From: JAHWKI01 sp035513575
Lineage (GTDB): Bacteria > Gemmatimonadota > Gemmatimonadetes > Longimicrobiales > RSA9
DNA length: 64,000 bases
Direction: 5' to 3'
Assembly: GCA_035513575.1 (NCBI GenBank)
Contig: DATKBW010000183.1
Location: 45,460 to 109,459 of the forward strand
Part shown: positions 50,416-59,316 of the stretch, piece by piece
Layout: each line of letters opens with the position of its first letter
How positions within the stretch are numbered: the first letter of the stretch is position 1
Notes under the pieces: model-generated
Told to the model about the DNA's origin: nothing
Seen by the model: only the letters and a program-made list of their open reading frames with translations
Database searches by the model: none
Program-made: the position numbers and the translations under genes

Positions 50416-52124
50416 GCCCCTCCGAACCGCGCGGCCACCCGTTCCACGTCCCACGTGTTGATCACGTCCTCCGGCTCCAGCCCGCCCTTGCGTGCCATGG
50501 CCAGCCCGTATACGACGGCGCCGATCCCCGCCGCCGAGTGGGCGTCCGGGTTCACCGCGCAGCGGACTCCCCGGGCCTTCGCCCCCGGCCAGTAGCGCCA
50601 GTCCAGGTCCATGCGGTGCGGGTCGCCGTTGATCTCGATGGCGGCGCCCCGCTCCGCCGCCGCGGCGATCACGGCCTCCACGTCCACGGGGTACGGCTCG
50701 CGGCGCAGCAGCAGCCGGCCCGTGGGGTGCCCCAGGATGTCCAGCCGCGGGTTCGCCACGGCCGCCCGGATCCGCCGTGTCATCTCGTCGCCCGGCATCC
50801 GGAACCCCGAGTGGACGGAGCCGATGACGTAGTCGAAGCTGGCGAGGACGTCGTCGTCGTAGTCCAGCCGGCCGTCCCGGAGGATGTCCGATTCCACGCC
50901 CCTGAACAAGCGCACCTCGCCGCCCCGGCTGCCGTTCCAGGCGTCGATCTCGGCGTGCTGGCGCCGGACTTCGTCCACGGAGAGGCCGCCGGCGTACCCC
51001 GCGCTCACGGAGTGGTCGGCGATGCCCAGATAGCGCCACCCCCGGGCCGCCGCGGCCGCGGCCATCTCGGCCACGGTGCCCCGGCCGTCGGACCAGGTGG
51101 TATGGCAGTGGAACGTGCCCTGGAGGTCGTCGTAGTCGACGAGGCGCGGGAGGCGGCCCTTCGCCGCGGCTTCCACCTCCCCCCTCCCCTCCCGCAGCTC
51201 CGGCGGGACCCACTCCAGCTCCAGCGTCGCGTAGAGCGCCTCCTCGTCCTCCAGCCCCACGCGATGCTCCGCGCGCCACAGCCCTTCCCCGTCCAGCCGC
51301 AGCCCCCGGGCCGCCGCCCGGGCCGCGAGGGCGGCGACGTGGGCGGCGGAGCCCGTCTCCACCACCCGCGCGGCGGCGGCCACGGCCGGGGGCACGCAGC
51401 GGAGCCGGACCGCGGCGCCATCGGCCAGCCGGCCCCGGGCGGCGTCGGCGGAGCTGCGTTCGGGGCGCCCCAGCGCCGGCAGGGCCAGGAACGCCTCCAC
51501 GACGCCGGCCGGGCGGTCCGCCACCGCCAGGAGGTCGATCCCGTCCACGGTCTCGCACCGGCGCCGGAGCTCGCCGGTGAGGTGGACCGCGCGCACGTCC
51601 AGCGACTCGAGGTGGCCGATCAGCCGGTCGGCGGTGCCGTAGGCGGCGGGCTGGAGCCGCCGGCCCGCGCTCCGGTCCACGAACGCGAGCCCGTCCAGGA
51701 TGCGGCGCTGGGTGGCCGGCCCGAAACCCGGGAGCGCGGCGATCCGTCCCGCCTGGGCGGCCGCACGGAGCTCCTCGAGGGTCTCGATCCCCAGCTTTTC
51801 GTGCAGCGTCCGGATGCGCTTCGAGCCGAGACCCGAGACCCCCCGGAGCTGCACCAGCCCGGCGGGTGTCTCCGCCCGCAGCCGGTCGTAGAGCCGGGAG
51901 CGGCCCGTCTCCAGGAGCTCGCGGACGATGCCGATGGTGCCGGGGCCGAGCCCGGGGATCGCGGCGAGGGCGCCGGAGCGGAGGTCGGCGGCCAGGTCGT
52001 CGCCCGCGTGGCCGAGGGCGCGGGCGGCGGCGTGGTAGGCCCGGACGCGGAAGGACTCCGTGTCCTGGAGCTCGAGCAGCGACCCGATCTCCTCCAGGAC
52101 CAGCGCCGCGACGTGCCTATCCAC
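50412..52124 (-). CDS. PolX-family protein with degenerate polymerase site and intact PHP domain
   Basis: This 570-residue protein is a PolX relative. The N-terminal half has the 8-kDa-like and HhH parts (IPGLGPGTIGIVRELLETGR, LVQLRGVSGLGSKRIRTL, LPGFGPATQRRILDGL). The Pol-beta palm is recognisable but altered. The usual G-D-I-D-L-L reads VDGIDLL, and the third catalytic Asp of V-D-L-R-V-V is replaced by Arg (VRLRCVPP). The C-terminal PHP phosphoesterase looks complete: GTFHCHTTWSDGRG, LGIADHSVSAGYAGG, GVESDILRDGRLDYDDD, ILGHPTGRLLLRREPYP and VNPDAHSAAGIG. Expected activity is a 3'-5' exonuclease/AP-type nuclease rather than a polymerase. GTG 52124 overlaps the upstream stop by 8 bp. Confidence 0.87.
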   Translation of the reverse strand: MDRHVAALVLEEIGSLLELQDTESFRVRAYHAAARALGHAGDDLAADLRSGALAAIPGLGPGTIGIVRELLETGRSRLYDRLRAETPAGLVQLRGVSGLGSKRIRTLHEKLGIETLEELRAAAQAGRIAALPGFGPATQRRILDGLAFVDRSAGRRLQPAAYGTADRLIGHLESLDVRAVHLTGELRRRCETVDGIDLLAVADRPAGVVEAFLALPALGRPERSSADAARGRLADGAAVRLRCVPPAVAAAARVVETGSAAHVAALAARAAARGLRLDGEGLWRAEHRVGLEDEEALYATLELEWVPPELREGRGEVEAAAKGRLPRLVDYDDLQGTFHCHTTWSDGRGTVAEMAAAAAARGWRYLGIADHSVSAGYAGGLSVDEVRRQHAEIDAWNGSRGGEVRLFRGVESDILRDGRLDYDDDVLASFDYVIGSVHSGFRMPGDEMTRRIRAAVANPRLDILGHPTGRLLLRREPYPVDVEAVIAAAAERGAAIEINGDPHRMDLDWRYWPGAKARGVRCAVNPDAHSAAGIGAVVYGLAMARKGGLEPEDVINTWDVERVAARFGGA

Positions 52125-52872
52125 CGGCCGGGTCGAGCCGTCGGAAGCAGAGCGAAGCCAGCTTGAGGATCTCCGCCGGCGTCTCCAGCGAGTACAGGTG
52201 GTCCATCTCCCCACCGGGGAGGGTGGTCTCGAAGTCCTTCCCGCCGGGGCGGGCATCCACATCCGCCCAGTGGGGGACGTCGTCGGGCACGCCCGTGACG
52301 GGGATCACGCTGAAGCCGGGGCGGTCCTCCCGAACGCCGAGGGCCAGGAGGACGTGGAGGGCGGGGGTGCCCTCCCGGAGCAGCATCCAGAAGAGCCCGT
52401 CCGCGGGCTCGGGGCGCATGGACGCCGCGGGCGCGGCCCAGACCAGGTTGCGGGGGAGCTGGAGGTACCCCGCGGGCGCGGGAGCCGTGAGCCGCCAGTC
52501 GCCGACGGGCGGCGGGCCGTCCAGGAGTCCGCGCAGCGTGGCCTCGTCCACCGACCGGGTGACCCGCCCGCCCCGCCAGTGGTGGAAGGCGTGGTACAGC
52601 AGACGACCATGCTGCCGCATCTCCTCGCCCATGTCCGCGCGCGGCTCCCTTGCACGGGGGGCGCCCTCGCGGTCCCCGTCGCCCGGATCGCCCGCCACGG
52701 CCCGGAGCAGCCGGCCGACGCTGCCCAGGAACAGGAAGCGGTCGGGATCGTCCAGGGGGAGGTCCCGGGCGGCCGCCTCCTCCGCGATGGGGGGAAACAG
52801 CCGGTCGTCCAGCTGGTCCCGTCCGAACGCGAGGGCGTACGGGGTCATCCGGGGGCCCGGGCGGTGGTCCAT
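52117..52872 (-). CDS. Unknown protein (251 aa) in the DNA-repair operon
   Basis: I do not recognise the family. It starts MDHRPGPRMTPYALAFGRDQ and has a mixed helical body: RFLFLGSVGRLLRAVAGDPG, an acidic/basic linker, then MRQHGRLLYHAFHHWRGGRV. A beta-rich second half follows (YLQLPRNLVWAAPAASMRPE, GLFWMLLREGTPALHVLLAL, FSVIPVTGVPDDVPHWADVD). There is no signal peptide or membrane helix. It overlaps the PolX-like gene by 8 bp, so co-expression with polX-nth is likely; whether it is a repair factor is open. Confidence 0.65.
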   Translation of the reverse strand: MDHRPGPRMTPYALAFGRDQLDDRLFPPIAEEAAARDLPLDDPDRFLFLGSVGRLLRAVAGDPGDGDREGAPRAREPRADMGEEMRQHGRLLYHAFHHWRGGRVTRSVDEATLRGLLDGPPPVGDWRLTAPAPAGYLQLPRNLVWAAPAASMRPEPADGLFWMLLREGTPALHVLLALGVREDRPGFSVIPVTGVPDDVPHWADVDARPGGKDFETTLPGGEMDHLYSLETPAEILKLASLCFRRLDPAGG

Positions 52873-52926
52873 GCCGGATGATAGGAGCGCGTGCGAGCCC
52901 CGTCTAATGCGAGCGCACGGAGCGGC

Positions 52927-53664
52927 TCAGCCTTCGCCGCCCGTGCGGGCGCGCGCCGTGGCCTCCGCCTCCCGGATCTCCAGCGGCTCCCGGCGGAGCC
53001 ACCGCCTCACCGCTTCCAGGGCTCCGGGCTTCCGGACCAGCACGAGGCACAGCTCCCTGGGGCCGGTGTCCACGCCGTCGATGACCTGGATGAAGGTCAC
53101 GTCGCCCAGCTCCGCGGGGAGAGGCACGGCGTAGGTGGCGCCCTGCCAGTCGAACGCGAGCGTCGCGCCCGGGTCGCCCCCCGCTCGGAACACCCGCTCG
53201 ATGAAGACGTCGCGGTCGGCCTCGTAGACCCCGGGGGCCCGCGGCTCGCCGGCGCGGTAGAAGAAGGGGTCGAAGGGGTCGCCCTGGAGTCGCTTGAAGT
53301 TCTCATCGACGGCGTAGTCCACGTCCTCGAGGGCGTCCTCGGTGGCGAGGGATTCGAGGTGGTGCCGCAGCTCGTGGGTGACCGTTTCCCAGATCTCGTA
53401 GCGCCAGTCGAAATCCGGGTCCAGCTCGGCGAGGCGGCGGAAGGAGCCGTAGTAGAGGACGAGGACGGACCGGGTCGTGTCCGGTCCCCCCCACTCGGAG
53501 GGGTAGCTCTCGGTCAGACACTCCCCGAGCGTGAAGATCTCCGGCAGCGTCGGGTGCGGCTGGCTCGACCGCTGAAGGACGAGCCCGTCCACGCCCGAGC
53601 GGTAGACGTCGGGGATCTCCTCCCAGACCTGCGTCGCCCTCCGCTCGAACTCCGCGAAATCCAC
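52927..53664 (-). CDS. Zincin-like metallopeptidase (HExxH type)
   Basis: This 245-residue protein has a minimal zincin motif in WETVTHELRHHLESLATEDA (His-Glu-x-x-His, with Asp/Glu nearby). Upstream LVLYYGSFRRLAELDPDFDW is a strand and loop often seen before the metal helix in DUF1025-like metallopeptidases. The N-terminal MDFAEFERRATQVWEEIPDV is also family-like. The C-terminal ~80 residues (VTFIQVIDGVDTGPRELCLV) are an added beta domain. No signal peptide is seen, so it is cytoplasmic. The substrate is unknown. It ends 54 bases before the unknown gene and lies 16 bases downstream of the symporter. Confidence 0.75.
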   Translation of the reverse strand: MDFAEFERRATQVWEEIPDVYRSGVDGLVLQRSSQPHPTLPEIFTLGECLTESYPSEWGGPDTTRSVLVLYYGSFRRLAELDPDFDWRYEIWETVTHELRHHLESLATEDALEDVDYAVDENFKRLQGDPFDPFFYRAGEPRAPGVYEADRDVFIERVFRAGGDPGATLAFDWQGATYAVPLPAELGDVTFIQVIDGVDTGPRELCLVLVRKPGALEAVRRWLRREPLEIREAEATARARTGGEG

Positions 53665-53680
53665 GGCGCCCCCCGGAACC

Positions 53681-55138
53681 TCAGGGAATGGCGGGCGGCA
53701 TGGCGCCCTCGGGCGCCTCCGCTCTCGCGACCTCGGGGTGGGTGCGGCGGACCATCCACCGGTTCAGCGCGATGAACAGGGCGATGGCGACGCCCCACTG
53801 CGCGAGGGTGTTGAGGAGCCCGTAGGGACCCCAGGGGTCCTCGCGGCCGACGGAGAGGAGCCACCAGAGGATGAGCACCACCGCCTGCACCACCACCAGC
53901 CGGATCGCCCAGTCCCACCAGCGGCCGATCCGGATGTCCGCGTGCTCGGTGTTGATCAGATCCTCGCGGAAGCGCGTGACGCCGTAGCGGATCACCGCGA
54001 TGGCGAAGAAGAGCCCGGACACCATCAGGCCCACGCCCCAGACCCAGTCCTGGTTGGCGAACACGTCCGCGCTCAGCGCGGAGGGGACCCCCAGGAGGAA
54101 CCCGGCGGAGACGACGAGGGCGAGGGCGCGACCGCGGGCGAGGCCGCCATCGACGAGCACGCGCGTCGCCAGCTCGATCATGGAGATCAGGCTCGTCCAC
54201 GCGGCGAACACCAGGGCCAGGAAGAACAGGCTCATGAAGAAGCGGCCGCCCGGCATGAGCTGGAACAGCTGCGGCACCCAGATGAACGTCAGCCCCTCGT
54301 TGCCCGCCCCCACGATCCGGTCCGCGGCATCCGGCATGATGGAGAAGACGGTGCAGAGGACCATGATCCCGGCCAGGAGCGAGACGCTGTTGTTGCCGAA
54401 GCCCAGCATGAAGGCGTTCAGCGCCGTGTCCTCCCGCTTCCGCATGTAGATCGAGTAGGTCAGGATCAGCCCCCACCCCGCGCCCGTGTCCCACGCGTTC
54501 TGCGTGAGCGCCGCGAGCCAGACCCGGTGGTCCGCGAGACCCTCCCAGCTGGGAGTGAACAGGAAGTTGAGCCCCGCGGACGCGTTCGGGAGCGTCACCG
54601 CCTTGATGGCCAGCACGATCACCAGGACGAGCAGGCTGGGGATCAGGATGCTGGCCGCCCGCTCGATCCCCCGCACGCCCCGGGCGACGACGAGCCCGGC
54701 GAGCGCCATGGCGATGGCGTGGTAGAGCAGGACCTGCGGCGTGCTGGCGAACGTGCCCCAGAGCGCACCGGGCTCGGCGCCGCTCAGCTCCCCGGACACC
54801 GCGCCCCAGAAATAGCGGAGCGTCCACCCCATCACGACGGTGTAGTAGAACATGATGGCGGTGGCCGTCCACGCGATCCACGCACCCATCCACGCGAACT
54901 TCGGCCCCACCAGCCGGGCGAACGCCCCGACGGCGCCGTAGCGCGTCTCCCGTCCCATGGCGAACTCCACCAGGATCAGCGGAACGGACCAGAGGAGCAG
55001 GAAGACCACCCAGGCCACCAGGAAGGAGCCGCCCCCGTTGGAGGCGGCGATGCGGGGGAACCGCCAGATGTTGCCCGTCCCCACGGCCATGCCGAGCATG
55101 GCCAGCATCATCCCCCACCGGCTGGTGAAACGCGACAT
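53681..55138 (-). CDS. NSS-family sodium-dependent transporter
   Basis: This 485-residue LeuT-fold symporter is expected to import an amino acid with Na+. Helix 1 has the unwound sodium/substrate motif LGMAVGTGNIWRFPRIAASN followed by GGGSFLVAW. About twelve helices are visible, including LGFGNNSVSLLAGIMVLCTV and helix 8 with AAWTSLISMIELATRVLVDG. The C-terminus ends in a charged cytoplasmic tail. In MetP-type members a small MetS subunit is encoded alongside; none is here, but a MetS-like gene occurs at 32257-32373. The ATG has no obvious strong ribosome site. Confidence 0.9.
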   Translation of the reverse strand: MSRFTSRWGMMLAMLGMAVGTGNIWRFPRIAASNGGGSFLVAWVVFLLLWSVPLILVEFAMGRETRYGAVGAFARLVGPKFAWMGAWIAWTATAIMFYYTVVMGWTLRYFWGAVSGELSGAEPGALWGTFASTPQVLLYHAIAMALAGLVVARGVRGIERAASILIPSLLVLVIVLAIKAVTLPNASAGLNFLFTPSWEGLADHRVWLAALTQNAWDTGAGWGLILTYSIYMRKREDTALNAFMLGFGNNSVSLLAGIMVLCTVFSIMPDAADRIVGAGNEGLTFIWVPQLFQLMPGGRFFMSLFFLALVFAAWTSLISMIELATRVLVDGGLARGRALALVVSAGFLLGVPSALSADVFANQDWVWGVGLMVSGLFFAIAVIRYGVTRFREDLINTEHADIRIGRWWDWAIRLVVVQAVVLILWWLLSVGREDPWGPYGLLNTLAQWGVAIALFIALNRWMVRRTHPEVARAEAPEGAMPPAIP

Positions 55139-55530
55139 GGATCGTCTCTGGTCTGCGGGAACGTTCGGAAGGGCGAAACGGTAGAGCGCGCCGGCGGGCG
55201 GGGCAAGGATTCGATCTTCGAACCCTCGGGCGCTGGCGCGCCCTCGGGCCCCGCGTGCGCGGGGGTTCGACCCGCGGCGCTTCGCGCGCGGCCCCTGCGG
55301 GATTCGAAGCGCGTCGGTCGCTCCGCTCCCTCGCGCCCACGCCGGGCGCGGATTCGATATGGCCGACGCCCTTCCGACTCGCGCCCCACCCTCAGGCTAC
55401 AGCCTCTTCAGCAGTATCGAACAGCGAGGGTGAAGCCCAAGCGGATGGAAACGCCGGCGCCGTCAGGCGCCGCTGTCGAAAGCGAGCGGAGCGAGCGGTC
55501 GAACGACGTGGAGCGCCGAAGCGCCGGGCC
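55139..55530. repeat. Hairpin-rich intergenic block with recurrent TTCGA motifs
   Basis: This is 392 bases with no plausible gene between glyQS and the symporter gene. (A/G)TTCGA or TCGAA(A/C) recurs about eight times from 55209 to 55503. Short GC hairpins fill the spaces: GGGCGC-TG-GCGCGCCC, CCCGCG-TG-CGCGGG, GGCGCC-GTCA-GGCGCC and a cTTCGg-capped GCGC stem near 55513. TCGCTCCGCTCCCT (55318-55331) and AGCGAGCGGAGCGA (55481-55494) are near-perfect inverted copies. It looks like a non-coding repeat element; it must also carry the symporter promoter. Confidence 0.5.
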
Positions 55531-56859
55531 CTACCGGACCCGCTCGGCCACGTAGTCGACGACCCGATCGGCCGCCACTCGCACCTGCGCGAGGGTGTCC
55601 CGGTCGCGGACGGTGACCGTGCCGTCCTCCGACGTCTGGCCGTCCACGGTGATGCCGAAGGGGGTGCCGGCCTCGTCCTGGCGGCGGTAGCGCTTGCCGA
55701 TGGAGCCGGCATCGTCGTAGAAGGCGTTGAGGGCGGCGGCGCGGAACTCCTTCTGGATGCGCTCGGCGATCTCGGGCAGGCCGTCCTTCTTCACCAGCGG
55801 GAAGACGGCGGCCTTGATGGGCGCGAGCCGGGGGTGGAGCGCCAGGACGACGCGCTGCTCGCCCTCGACCTCCTCCTCGCGGTAGGCGTCCGCCAGCGCG
55901 ACGAGGGTGGTCCGGTCGGCGCCCGCGGAGGTCTCGACGATGTAGGGGAGGTAGCGCTTGTCCCGGTCCACGGGGTCGATGTACTCGAGGCGTTTCCCGG
56001 AGTGCGCCTGGTGCCGGCCCAGATCGAAGTCGGTGCGGTTGTGGATCCCCTCGAACTCGTGCCAGCCGAACGGGAACCGGTACTCGATGTCGTACGCCTT
56101 CCTGGCGTAGTGGGCCAGCTCGTCTGGCGCGTGCTCGTGGAACCGGAGCTTCTCCGGATCGATGCCCAGCGACTTCACCCACTCCATGCGCCGCTCGCGC
56201 CAGTACTCGAACCACTCCTCGTCGGTGCCGGGCTCCACGAAGTACTGCATCTCCATCTGCTCGAACTCGCGCGTCCGGAAGATGAAGTTGCCCGGGGTGA
56301 TCTCGTTGCGGAACGCCTTGCCGACCTGGGCGATGCCGAAGGGGATCCGCTGCCGGCTCGTGGTGAGGACGTTCTGGAAGTTGACGTAGATCCCCTGCGC
56401 GGTCTCCGGCCGGAGATAGACGACGGCGGCATCCTCCTCCACCGGCCCCATGAACGTCCGGAACATGAGGTTGAACATGCGCGGCTCGGTGAAGCCGTCC
56501 TTCGAGCCGCAGACCGGGCACTGGCCGCCCTGGATGTCGGCGTGGTCCGCGCGGAACCGGCGGTTGCAGTTGCGGCACTCCACCAGCGGGTCGGTGAACC
56601 CTTCGACGTGCCCGCTGGCCACCCACACCTGCGGGTTCATGAGGATGGCCGCGTCCAGCCCCTCGATGTCGTCCCGCTCGTGGACCATCGCGCGCCACCA
56701 CGCCGCCTTGATGTTGTTCTTCAGCTCCACGCCCAGGGGGCCGTAATCCCAGACGGATCCCGTCCCGCCGTAGATCTCCGAGGACTGGAAGACGTAGCCC
56801 CGCCGCTTGCAGAGCGAGACCAGCTTGTCCATCAGGTCCTGCTGCGTTGCATTGCTCAT
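55531..56859 (-). CDS. glyQS: Glycyl-tRNA synthetase, single-chain (GlyQS/GRS1) type
   Basis: This 442-residue class II synthetase charges tRNA-Gly. It is the archaeal/eukaryal-like homodimeric form. The N-terminal YVFQSSEIYGGTGSVWDYGP, a zinc-like C-R-N-C/C-P-V-C insertion (VECRNCNRRF, GQCPVCGSKD), motif 2 (RPETAQGIYVNFQNVL, VGKAFRNEITP) and motif 3 are present. The C-terminal anticodon domain has HPRLAPIKAAVFPLVKKDGL. It lies 13 bases downstream of the glycerate kinase gene, at the end of the leftward cluster. Confidence 0.95.
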   Translation of the reverse strand: MSNATQQDLMDKLVSLCKRRGYVFQSSEIYGGTGSVWDYGPLGVELKNNIKAAWWRAMVHERDDIEGLDAAILMNPQVWVASGHVEGFTDPLVECRNCNRRFRADHADIQGGQCPVCGSKDGFTEPRMFNLMFRTFMGPVEEDAAVVYLRPETAQGIYVNFQNVLTTSRQRIPFGIAQVGKAFRNEITPGNFIFRTREFEQMEMQYFVEPGTDEEWFEYWRERRMEWVKSLGIDPEKLRFHEHAPDELAHYARKAYDIEYRFPFGWHEFEGIHNRTDFDLGRHQAHSGKRLEYIDPVDRDKRYLPYIVETSAGADRTTLVALADAYREEEVEGEQRVVLALHPRLAPIKAAVFPLVKKDGLPEIAERIQKEFRAAALNAFYDDAGSIGKRYRRQDEAGTPFGITVDGQTSEDGTVTVRDRDTLAQVRVAADRVVDYVAERVR

Positions 56860-56872
56860 GAGGGCGCTGAAA

Positions 56873-57994
56873 CTATGGACCGCGCCGCCGGGCCAGCAAC
56901 CCGTTCAGACCCTGACGGGTGTGGAGCGACAACGCGCGCGCGTCCAGCCTGCCCTCCGCCCCGCGCCGCCCCCCCACCCCCACCGCGCCCTTCGGCAGCC
57001 GCCCCGACAACCGTCCGGCCACCACGAGCACGGGGACGCCCGCGGCCCGTGCCCGCGCCACCACCTCACCCGTCACCTTGCCCATGGACGACTGCGCGTC
57101 CCACTCCCCTTCCCCCGTGACCACCGCGCGCGCTCCGTCGAGCCAGCGATCGAACCCGACCATGTCGAGCATCCACGACGCGCCGCGCTCCGGGGGGTCG
57201 CCGAAGAGGACCGCGAAGGCGGCGCCCAGCCCTCCCGCCGCGCCACCCCCCTCCAGCGACCGGGCGTCGCGGCCCGTGTCGCGCAGCACCACGTCGGCCC
57301 AGCGGGACAGGGCCCGCTCGAGGATCGGGACATCCCGCGCCGACGCACCCTTCTGCGGGCCGTAGACCCGCGCCGCGCCGGCGGGGCCGAGGAGCGGGTT
57401 CGTGACGTCCGCCAGCACGCGGACCCGGGGCGGCAGCCGGCGGAGCCGCGGCGCAACGACGCGGTCCAGCCGGAGGAGCCCCGATGCGCACGGCAAGATC
57501 GCCTCGCCCTCACGGTCGAGCAGCGACCAGCCGAGGGCCGTGGCCATCCCGGCGCCCGCGTCCACCGTCGCCGAGCCGCCGAGCCCCACCACCAGCTCCG
57601 CGTGCGCCCCCGGCAGGGCGGCCGCCGCTTCGAGGAGCAGCGCCCCGACCCCCGCCGTCGTCGTGAGGAGGGGATCGCGGCGGGCGGCGGACAGGAGGTG
57701 GAGCCCGCAGGCCTCGGCCGTCTCCACCACCACCTGGTGGTGCTGGACGAGGTAGCGGGCGCGCACGAAGCGCCCGTCCGGGCCGGGGACCCGCGCCACC
57801 CGGACCTCCCCCCCGGCCGCGTGCTCCGCAGCGTCCAGGAGACCGTTGCCGCCATCGGAGAGGGGGATGATCACGAGGTCGGCGGCGGAGACGCCGACGG
57901 CGTTCCGTGCGCCGGCGGCCAGCGCCGCGGCGGCCTGCCTGGCCGAGAGGGTGCCCTTGAAGGCGGTGGGGCAGACGAGGATGTGGCTGGCCAA
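56873..57994 (-). CDS. Glycerate kinase (GarK family)
   Basis: This 373-residue enzyme phosphorylates D-glycerate (typically to 2-phosphoglycerate) with ATP. Family hallmarks are CPTAFKGTLSARQAAAALAA, IPLSDGGNGLLDAAEHAAGG, LGGSATVDAGAGMATALGW, the segment VLADVTNPLLGP, and YGPQKGAS. The VTGEGEWDAQSSMGKVTGEV stretch is the conserved C-terminal part. It starts with TTG (57994), which is unusual and has no clear ribosome site. No other glycerate-pathway gene is nearby. Confidence 0.9.
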   Translation of the reverse strand: MASHILVCPTAFKGTLSARQAAAALAAGARNAVGVSAADLVIIPLSDGGNGLLDAAEHAAGGEVRVARVPGPDGRFVRARYLVQHHQVVVETAEACGLHLLSAARRDPLLTTTAGVGALLLEAAAALPGAHAELVVGLGGSATVDAGAGMATALGWSLLDREGEAILPCASGLLRLDRVVAPRLRRLPPRVRVLADVTNPLLGPAGAARVYGPQKGASARDVPILERALSRWADVVLRDTGRDARSLEGGGAAGGLGAAFAVLFGDPPERGASWMLDMVGFDRWLDGARAVVTGEGEWDAQSSMGKVTGEVVARARAAGVPVLVVAGRLSGRLPKGAVGVGGRRGAEGRLDARALSLHTRQGLNGLLARRRGP

Positions 57995-58012
57995 GGGGCG
58001 CGCGGGCCCGCG

Positions 58013-58345
58013 TCAGACCGGGCGCTGGTGCTCCGTCGGCTCCGGCTCCGCCTGCGCGACCATGTGGGCCTCGATGCTGAAGAGCCCGACGCGCTGCGCC
58101 GTCAGCAGGTAGCTCGCCCATACGACCACACCGCCGAACGCCAGGACCCCGAACACACCCGACGCCGCGAGGGTGCAGAGCACGCCGAAGGTGAGGAACA
58201 TCCCGGCAATGCCGAGGAGCCCGATGTCGCGCTCGCCCTCCGTGCGGCCGCGGTGGCGCGCCATGGCCAGTGCGCTGCCGGCGCCGGCAAAGCCCACCAG
58301 CGCAAAGAGCAGCAGCAGAAATCGCACGCCCTGCAGGGTCATCAT
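58013..58345 (-). CDS. Small membrane protein (110 aa), unknown
   Basis: This protein begins MMTLQGVRFLLLLFALVGFA and has about three hydrophobic helices (residues 6-26, 42-60 and 62-82) with a basic loop after the first (ARHRGRTEGERD). A hydrophilic C-terminal ~25 residues follows (IEAHMVAQAEPEPTEHQRPV). I recognise no family. It lies between mlaD and glycerate kinase, so it may belong to the envelope transport unit, but nothing proves this. The first of two ATGs (58345) is used. Confidence 0.6.
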   Translation of the reverse strand: MMTLQGVRFLLLLFALVGFAGAGSALAMARHRGRTEGERDIGLLGIAGMFLTFGVLCTLAASGVFGVLAFGGVVVWASYLLTAQRVGLFSIEAHMVAQAEPEPTEHQRPV

Positions 58346-58430
58346 GGTGCCCGTTCGGCTCTCCGGGGTTGCGTCCGGGTTCTCCCTTACGCCGCCATCC
58401 CTGTGCAAGCCGCGTTCCCGACCCGTCCCC

Positions 58431-59303
58431 TCAGAAGATTTTCACCGTCAGGTACTTGCTTGGCTCCGCCCGGATGTCGGAGGTGAGCTGGCGCACCTCG
58501 CGCAGCGTCGCCTCGAGCTCGCCGTAGAGCGTCGTGTCGTTCACCAGCCGGCCCAGCGTGCCCTCCCCGCCATCGATCTTGGCCATCACGGACGCGAACG
58601 ACCCGAGGGACACTTCCATCGTCTCCAGCGCCGCCCGCGCCGCCCGCGCGGTCCCCTGCACCTCCGCCACCGCCGCCCCCGTCGCCGCACCGGTCCCGGC
58701 GCGCTCGAGCTCCTCGGCGGTGCGTCGGAGGGAGGCGGTGGCGAGGGCGAGCTGGGCGAAGGCGCCCTGGAGCTGCCGCGCCACGTCCGGGAGGATCGCC
58801 GCCGTCGCCTTCAGGTCCGAGACGGCCTGCGGCGAGAGGAGCGAATCGGCCGCGGTGAGGAGGGTCCGCGCCTGGCCACCGAGCTCCGACGCCAGCGCCG
58901 GCAGGGGCTGGGCGGTGACGCCCTGGATGGTATCCCCGCTCTCGAGGGCGACCAGCGCGCTACCCGGCAGCAGCTCGATGGTGGTGGCGCCGAAGACATC
59001 GGCCTGGGCCACGGCGCGGGTGTCGGCCGGGAGGCGGATGCCGCCGTTCACGCGGATCTCCACGGTCACCCTCCGGGGCGGCTCCAGGTTGACTCGCCGG
59101 ACCGTCCCGACCTGGACGCCGTTGAGCTGGACCCGGTCCCCGCGGTTCAGCCCGGCGCCGTTCTCCATGAGGACCACGGTCTCGGTCCCGCCCACGAGGA
59201 TCGGATCGCCCAGGAGGAAGAAGAAGCCCCAGACGAAGACGCCGGCCGCGATGAGCACGAGCAGCCCGAGGGCCGTGAGGTTGCGCACCTGGTATTCCAT
59301 CAT
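58431..59303 (-). CDS. mlaD: MlaD-type MCE-domain lipid-transport protein
   Basis: This 290-residue protein has one N-terminal helix (LTALGLLVLIAAGVFVWGFF) and a single MCE/MlaD domain at about 38-115 (VLMENGAGLNRGDRVQLNGV, VGTVRRVNLEPPRRVTVEIR, VFGATTIELLPG). A long helical/coiled C-terminus follows with many Ala (ARQLQGAFAQLALATASLRR). It is the periplasmic substrate-binding ring of the Mla phospholipid ABC system. The ATG at 59303 has GAGGGG about seven bases ahead. The gene follows mlaF with a 13-base gap. Confidence 0.9.
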   Translation of the reverse strand: MMEYQVRNLTALGLLVLIAAGVFVWGFFFLLGDPILVGGTETVVLMENGAGLNRGDRVQLNGVQVGTVRRVNLEPPRRVTVEIRVNGGIRLPADTRAVAQADVFGATTIELLPGSALVALESGDTIQGVTAQPLPALASELGGQARTLLTAADSLLSPQAVSDLKATAAILPDVARQLQGAFAQLALATASLRRTAEELERAGTGAATGAAVAEVQGTARAARAALETMEVSLGSFASVMAKIDGGEGTLGRLVNDTTLYGELEATLREVRQLTSDIRAEPSKYLTVKIF

Positions 59304-59316
59304 GTGTGTTCCCCTC

